From Pelagophyceae sp. CCMP2097 (taxonomy: Eukaryota; Sar; Pelagophyceae), in assembly GCA_026770575.1 (NCBI GenBank), contig MU657476.1:49076-59617 (forward strand): a stretch of DNA of 10,542 nt, read 5' to 3'. Positions within the stretch are counted from its first letter, which is position 1; each line of letters starts with the position of its first letter. A program made the translations under genes and the position numbers. Positions 6,708 through 10,542 of the stretch are shown here, piece after piece. A model generated the notes under the pieces. That model was not told the DNA's origin and did no database searches. It worked only from the letters and a program-made list of their open reading frames with translations.

Positions 6708-8366
6708 ATGCCGAAGCGCAAGGTGCCACCGGGGCCGCCGGCCTTTTTCGACGAGGAGGCGGTCTCCGAGTTTTTGCGCGAGCGCGGCTACGACGGCACG
6801 GCGGTGCAGCGGTGCTACGCCATCGTCTGCCGCGCCATCCGCGACCTGCCGCTGCGCGACTGCGACGACGCCGCCGCGGGCATCTGGGAGACTGCGACGG
6901 ACCTCGCGTTCAACGTCCGCGAGCCGGCGTCCCGGGGGTGCCCCCCACCGTGATCCTCAGACGGATCCTCCGAGGGGACAGAGTGCGCAGTCATACATCG
7001 CCGCCGACGCTTGTTTCAGGGCGCGGCTGGCTTCCCTCCCGCGGCGCTGGCGGCGCTGCGGTCGCACTTTGTGCTCTTCACGACTTCCGTCGTGGCGACG
7101 CACGAGTCCGGGGACGGGTGCACGACCAAGTCCGTCGTGGAGCTGCGCGACAGCCACCACGTCGAGGCCGTGGCCATGCGCCACGCGAAGCGGAGCACCG
7201 TCTGCGTGAGCTCGCAAGTCGGGTGCCAGATGGGCTGCCAGTTTTGCGCCACTGGCACCATGGGCATCATTGGCGACCTCACCGCCGCGGAGATCGTCGA
7301 GCAGTTTGCCTACGCTACGCTCACGGAGCGCCTCGCCGGCCGGCCCGCGCCAAAGAACGTCGTCTTCATGGGCATGGGTGCGTCGAGACCGTGATACCGG
7401 GGGGGCGTCGGTTGCGCGGACGATCGCGTAGGCGAGCCTTTGCAGAACTACGACGCGGTGCGCTCCGCGGTGGAGGCGTTTACGAAACACTTTGTGCTGC
7501 GGAAAAAGGCGATTACCGTCTCAACGGTCGGCGTCGTGCCCAACATGCGGCGCCTAGCGCGCGACCTGCCCGACGTCAGACTCGCGCTCTCGCTCCACGC
7601 GCCGACGCAGGCGCTGCGAGAAATAATCGTGCCAGCCGCGCGCGCGTGGCCCCTAAACGACCTCATGGCCGCGCTCGACGACCACCTAATCGTCACCAAG
7701 CGAATCCACGACCGCACGGAAGCCGGCTTGATGATCGAGTACGTCTTGCTCGGGGGCGTTAACGACTCAGACGAATGCGCAGACGAACTCGCAGACCTCT
7801 TGCGAGGCAAGAACGTCATGCTGAATCTCATCCCATACAACCCAAACGTCACCGCGGAAATGTACGGCTTCGTCCCGCCGACAGAAGACCGCGCCCTCGC
7901 CTTTGGCAAGCGTGTCGTCGAAAAAGGTGCGCCGCAGAGAGCCCCGCGCCCCCCCGTGCCGCTGAGCGCCGAGCGCCCCCCCCGCGGGCCGCGCGGCGCG
8001 TAGGACCACCGCCGCGCAGGGCTGCGCGTGCGCGTGCGCAGGGAGATGGGTCAGGACATCGCCGCCGCCTGCGGCCAGCTCGCGCTCGTGCAGAGCAAGC
8101 TCTCAGCGGCGACGACGCCCGACATCGAGGACGGGCCGGGCCGCGCTGCGCAGCGCGGCGCCACCGCCGGCCGCCGCGCCGGCGCGCCCAAGCCCGCCGC
8201 GGCGCGCGGGGCCGAGGCCGCGGCGCGCGAGGCCGAGGCCGAAGAGACAACACGAGAAGCGGCGCCGCGGGCCGCGGCGCCGGCCTCGCGCCTCCTCCCC
8301 GCCCTCAGCGTTGCCGCTGTCGTGGTCGCGGCGCTCCTCACGGCCGTGCTACTAACTGAGGCGTAA
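6708..8366 (+). CDS. Radical-SAM RNA methyltransferase, RlmN/Cfr type, 4 exons
   Basis: Exons 6708-6914, 7020-7377, 7432-7926 and 8020-8366 give 468 aa. RlmN methylates carbon 2 of adenine in 23S rRNA and some tRNAs, using S-adenosylmethionine and a 4Fe-4S cluster. The cluster motif CX3CX2C is Cys138-Cys142-Cys145 (VGCQMGCQFCATGTMG). The two Cys of the methyl-transfer mechanism are present: Cys131 in TVCVSSQVGC and Cys371 in AACGQLA. VFMGMGEPLQNYD and EYVLLGGVNDSD are also diagnostic. Introns: 6915-7019 (GTCCGC..TTTCAG, least certain), 7378-7431 (GTGCGT..GTAG, 54 nt) and 7927-8019 (GTGCGC..GCAG). ATG 6708 follows an in-frame TAG at 6675. After residue 375 comes an Ala/Arg/Glu linker and a hydrophobic end (about 445-466). 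Such eukaryotic copies usually serve plastid or mitochondrial rRNA; location here is inference. Confidence 0.93.
6915..7019 (+). other. RlmN-like intron 1 (boundary least certain)
   Basis: The flanking exons are in the same frame but separated by an in-frame TGA (6951-6953), so the intron length must be a multiple of three. Of the GT sites near the end of exon 1, only AAC|GTCCGC at 6915 satisfies this with the strong acceptor CTTGTTTCAG|G at 7019, giving 105 nt. GTGCCC at 6938 and GTGATC at 6950 do not. A GTCCGT donor is also used in the ankyrin gene. Confidence 0.6.
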
Positions 8367-8639
8367 CGAAAGCGTCCGCGCCTCCCCGTGACGCTGCCCG
8401 GGGGTTTCGCGCCCGCAGCCTCAGTGCAGAGACCGGAAGTGCACTTCTTCCATGCGGAGGTGCGAGACACGGCAAAGCTCGACTCGGCCCGTAGGCCACT
8501 CACATACGACTCCGTCGGGAGAACTACAAGAGGCGGCATTCCCAAAGAGTCGAGACGTGAAGCCCGCGGCCCAATAGTCCTTCCCCGTCTTCCCTAGTAG
8601 TTGGCTTAACGGCGTCGATGCCACGTTTGAGGGCGGGGC
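8367..8639. other. Convergent 3' gap, no gene seen
   Basis: These 273 bp lie between the stop of the RlmN-like gene and the stop of the minus-strand exon at 8640. Frames exist on both strands (8388-8597 plus, 8421-8624 minus), but neither shows a known motif nor clear codon bias. The stretch most likely contains the two 3' untranslated regions. Confidence 0.5.
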
Positions 8640-8802
8640 TCAGTCCCTGATGATGCCCGGAAAGTAGCCGATGTTGCGCCGTACGTCGGCTTCAATCTCG
8701 ATGCCACGCCACCGGTACGGTCGCGCGGGCACGACGCCCTGCTCGAGCCACTGCCGCTCCTCCTCTGCATGCTCCTCGGCGCGCGCGGCGTCGTCCTCGA
8801 GC
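8640..8802 (-). CDS. Probable last exon, helix plus conserved-looking C-terminus
   Basis: A minus-strand frame of 53 codons after one split base, ending in TGA. It starts at a good acceptor (TGCCGCAG|G, with a C/T-containing run before it). It encodes a charged helix (LEDDAARAEEHAEEERQWLEQG) and then a non-repetitive tail rich in Arg, Tyr and Ile ending PGIIRD, which looks like real protein, unlike the frames opposite it. The same frame stays open upstream to 8906, so the true start could be further 5'. It is probably the final exon of the ankyrin gene, continuing its coiled coil, but no GT donor in phase links the two. It could belong to a separate small gene. I do not recognise the tail. 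Confidence 0.5.
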
Positions 8803-8990
8803 CTGCGGCACGCAAGCCTCAGAGGCACCGGTCGAACGTATGCGACTTCGAGCCTCCGCCGCTCTCCTCGACGCCTCGACGCCTTGGTTCTTTTCAGGGG
8901 GCCTTAGCGGGAGTCGCGGCAAGGGACCGGAGAGGCTCCGTAGAACGAGGCCGCGGTCGGACCATCGGGGGTCCGACGAGGACCGTATCG

Positions 8991-9068
8991 GGCCCGTCCG
9001 TCAGGTCCGTCTTTTAGGCCCGTCTTTCGCGTCCGTCTTTCGGGTCCGTCTCTCGGGTCCGTTTCGGA
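8991..9068. repeat. 13-bp tandem repeat, about six copies
   Basis: Units start at about 8991, 9004, 9017, 9030, 9043 and 9056. The consensus on the plus strand is GGTCCGTCTTTCG. The middle units differ by one or two bases, and the outer ones are more decayed. It overlaps the end of the third ankyrin-gene exon as read through (9014 TAA), so it either codes for a Lys/Arg/Asp-rich tail or lies in an unresolved intron. Confidence 0.85.
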
Positions 9069-9817
9069 GCCGCGTGCGTCTTTCGCGCTGTTGGGCGCAT
9101 TTTCCTCTTGGCCTCCTCGACGTGCTTCTGGGTTTCGAGGCGCGACTCCAGCAGCAGGCGTTTCGTCTCGGCCTGGCGCGCGCGCTGCAGCCGCGCCTGC
9201 TCCGCCGCGAGCTCCTCCGGCGTCGGCGCGTTTGCCAGCGCCCACGCCTCAAGGTCGCTCGCGCGCTTGTCGATGTATTCGCAGACGTTGGCATGCCCTG
9301 CGCGCCGCGCTCGCCGCGCGGCCACCGAAAGCGACTGGGGCGCGCACGGACCTCGCTCGGCGGCGACGGCGCGCGCGTCGAAGCCGTCGTGCGTCTCCGC
9401 GTAAACGTCGGCGCCGCCGGCCTCGACGAGAACGCGCAGCGCGTCGACGTAGCCGTTAAAGGCGCAGGCGTGGACGGCGCAGATGCCCGAATCCGAATCG
9501 CGTGCGGCCGCGTACGCCCCGGGTGCCGCCTCGACCAACGCCTGCCTGCGACGCAACAAGCGTCCGGAGCGGCGGCGGGCGCGTCGGCGCGGTCCTCACG
9601 CGGCGCTCTGGTGCCGGAGGCCCTGGGGCTTGGTGATGAGCGTTACGCCGGGCGCCATGAGCTGCGCGAGGAGGTCGTGGCCCGAAACGCCGGCGGCGCC
9701 CCACCACTCGATGGGCCGCGCGTTTACACGGCCGGCTTGCTCGTCCAAGACGTCGCCCATGGACCGCTTCGCCGCGGCGGGGGCGGCATCCTGCGACCCC
9801 TCGGAGTCGTCGTCCAT
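9014..9817 (-). CDS. Ankyrin-repeat protein with coiled coil, at least 3 exons
   Basis: Exons 9817-9600, 9545-9352 and 9297 to about 9014. If read to the TAA at 9016-9014 the product is 231 aa. The N-terminal 70 residues are acidic, then MGDVLDEQAGRVNARPIEWWG. Ankyrin units follow: GICAVHACAFNGYVDALRVLVEAG, ADVYAETHDGFDARAVAAERGHANVCEYI. A charged helix (EELAAEQARLQRARQAETKR..) comes next. Ankyrin repeats bind proteins; no enzymatic domain is visible. Introns 9599-9546 (GTGAGG..GCAG) and 9351-9298 (GTCCGT..GCAG) are both 54 nt. The second has no stop, but removing it restores AERG|HANVCEYI. ATG 9817 is the first in frame. The end is doubtful: the final 25 residues come from a 13-bp repeat, and the gene may instead splice into the frame at 8640-8802. 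Confidence 0.75.
9298..9351 (-). other. 54-nt stop-free intron in ankyrin gene
   Basis: The segment is open in the reading frame and would add 18 residues (PCAPQSLSV...RRA) in the middle of an ankyrin helix pair. Donor CGAG|GTCCGT and acceptor GCGCAG|GGC fit the pattern of the other introns, and splicing gives a continuous ankyrin unit. Retention would still give a full-length protein. Confidence 0.7.
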
Positions 9818-10102
9818 CGACCCCCCGGCGCCGGGGAACCGGTGCCACGGCGAGGCCGCGCTAAGTCCCAAAGTTGGTGCCCCACACAGCTGTTTCAAAG
9901 GTGGATTTCGTTTTTGGCGATTCTCAGAAAAAGTCGGAAAAAGTTCTCAACTTCCCGGCTACAGCACGCGCCCCACCCGAGGCGAATCGGAGGCCCCTCG
10001 CGGGATCGAGCAGGTCCGTAGACATTGCATAGTTTGGTAAGAAAAAATTGCAAGGGGCGCGTCTTCTTGGTGAGATACGCCTCCAACTTTGACCCTTTGC
10101 AC

Positions 10103-10223
10103 CGTAACTCGTCAGCGCGGGAGTATGAGGTGTACCCATCTAGGCCAGGATGGTAGCTATGAGCATAATGAGCATAACTGCTTATAATGGGTACACCTTA
10201 TACTCGCGCGCTGACGAGTTACG
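10103..10223. mobile_element. 121-bp MITE-like foldback element
   Basis: The terminal arms 10103-10138 and 10188-10223 are 36-bp inverted repeats with two mismatches, ending CGTAACTCGTCAGCGCG at each side. The 49-bp spacer contains GAGCATAA twice. There is no open frame, and the element is AT-richer than the genes. No target-site duplication is visible at the flanks (TTTGCAC / ATCTTCG). The shape is that of a non-autonomous DNA transposon or introner-like element. A structured terminator or non-coding RNA is the alternative. Confidence 0.75.
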
Positions 10224-10334
10224 ATCTTCGAGACGCTTCTAGAAATCTATAGAATAATTCCTATGAGAAAACCCGCTCGAGATAGGAAGATGGGGTCTCT
10301 CCAAGCATTTTTGGGTTGTGAAGCGCTGAAGCTC

Positions 10335-10377
10335 TAGGAATTCCTACTTCGTTTCTTACAACTCGTACAATTGTACG
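10335..10377. repeat. Two palindromes, including the left-end AGGAATTCCT motif
   Basis: TAGGAATTCCTA at 10335-10346 is the same palindrome that is arrayed at 128-219. CGTACAATTGTACG at 10364-10377 is a perfect 14-bp palindrome, eight bases before the stop codon of the partial minus-strand frame. The role of both is unknown. Confidence 0.75.
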
Positions 10378-10384
10378 TCCAGCC

Positions 10385-10542
10385 TCATTCGACCGTCTCC
10401 TCGTCGCCCTCGCCGCGCGCATCCGCTGGAATCTCGGTCGTCGCCGTGTCGTGGTGTTGCGCCGGGTGCTGCTGCTGCGCGGCGGGGGATCTTGGGAGGC
10501 CCGGCACGTCGCCGCGCGCCGTCTCGCCCGCAGTCACGCGGT
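10385..10542 (-). CDS. 3' end of an unidentified gene (partial)
   Basis: A minus-strand frame of 52 codons is open to the window edge and ends in TGA at 10387-10385. The composition is Gln/His-rich, then acidic (PAAQQQHPAQHHD ... GEGDEETVE), typical of a disordered C-terminus. GC returns abruptly to gene-like levels at this point, and the stop lies where AT-rich intergenic DNA begins. No domain is visible, so the product cannot be named. It could also be chance open frame in GC-rich DNA. Confidence 0.45.
   Translation of the reverse strand, partial: RVTAGETARGDVPGLPRSPAAQQQHPAQHHDTATTEIPADARGEGDEETVE

Larger units (their letters stand above)
9818..10384. other. Intergenic stretch with hairpin element
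   Basis: These 567 bp lie upstream of the ankyrin start and downstream of the partial gene at the right edge. From about 9890 the DNA becomes AT-richer. It holds the 121-bp hairpin, the palindrome TAGGAATTCCTA (10335-10346) and the 14-bp palindrome CGTACAATTGTACG (10364-10377). The ankyrin promoter should be in the first 200 bp. No gene with motif support was found. Confidence 0.6.

Noticed and set aside
6938..6953. GTGCCC (6938) or GTGATC (6950) as donor of RlmN intron 1
   Set aside because: Neither gives an intron length that keeps the frame with any acceptor between 6981 and 7019. The 6915 donor does.
7378..7431. A frameshift or pseudogene break in the RlmN-like gene
   Set aside because: The break falls exactly in MGMG|EPLQNYD with clean GTGCGT and GTAG sites, so an intron explains it better than mutation.
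8388..8624. Small frames on both strands in the convergent gap
   Set aside because: They have no recognisable motif, an ambiguous strand and more mixed codon use, and they sit where 3' untranslated regions are expected.
1..10542. Bacterial origin, CRISPR arrays, insertion sequences, tRNA or rRNA genes
   Set aside because: Genes are split by introns and lack ribosome binding sites or operons. The repeats are not CRISPR-like (units of 10-16 bp without spacers). No transposase was seen, and no tRNA or rRNA structure was recognised by eye.

Overview
The window looks like nuclear DNA from a GC-rich unicellular eukaryote, most likely a microalga. A stramenopile/pelagophyte of the Aureococcus type is my best guess, but it is inferred from style only. 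The grounds are very high GC with G/C-ending codons, no operons or Shine-Dalgarno sites, and protein families interrupted by many short spliceosomal-type introns (40-140 nt) that end YAG and are followed by G. The gene models come from fitting conserved family motifs across introns by eye. No transcripts or database searches were available.

Layout. 1-516: AT-richer intergenic DNA with an array of AGGAATTCCT palindromes and a 170-bp inverted repeat. 517-1907 (-): an HD-domain phosphohydrolase of 254 aa split over 11 small exons, with almost no continuous reading frame. 2100-3413 (+): a single-exon TBC (Rab-GAP) protein, divergent from the HD gene. 3698-6351 (-): a GH92 alpha-mannosidase in three exons, convergent with the TBC gene. 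6708-8366 (+): a radical-SAM RNA methyltransferase of the RlmN type in four exons, divergent from GH92. 8640-9817 (-): an ankyrin-repeat/coiled-coil protein gene whose 3' part is not fully resolved, because a 13-bp minisatellite lies between its third exon and an orphan last-exon-like frame at 8640-8802. 9818-10384: intergenic DNA with a 121-bp MITE-like hairpin and the same AGGAATTCCT palindrome as the left end. 10385-10542 (-): the possible 3' end of another gene, running off the window.

The genes do not form one pathway. They look like unrelated housekeeping or cell-biology genes (RNA modification, vesicle traffic, glycan trimming, a metal-dependent phosphohydrolase) packed into a compact genome with short shared promoter gaps (192 and 356 bp). 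Three things stand out. First, the splicing pattern: micro-exons, two GC-AG introns, a duplicated 3' splice site and three introns of exactly 54 nt. Second, three unrelated enzymes each end in a hydrophobic C-terminal segment. Third, two separate minisatellites lie in, or probably in, introns.
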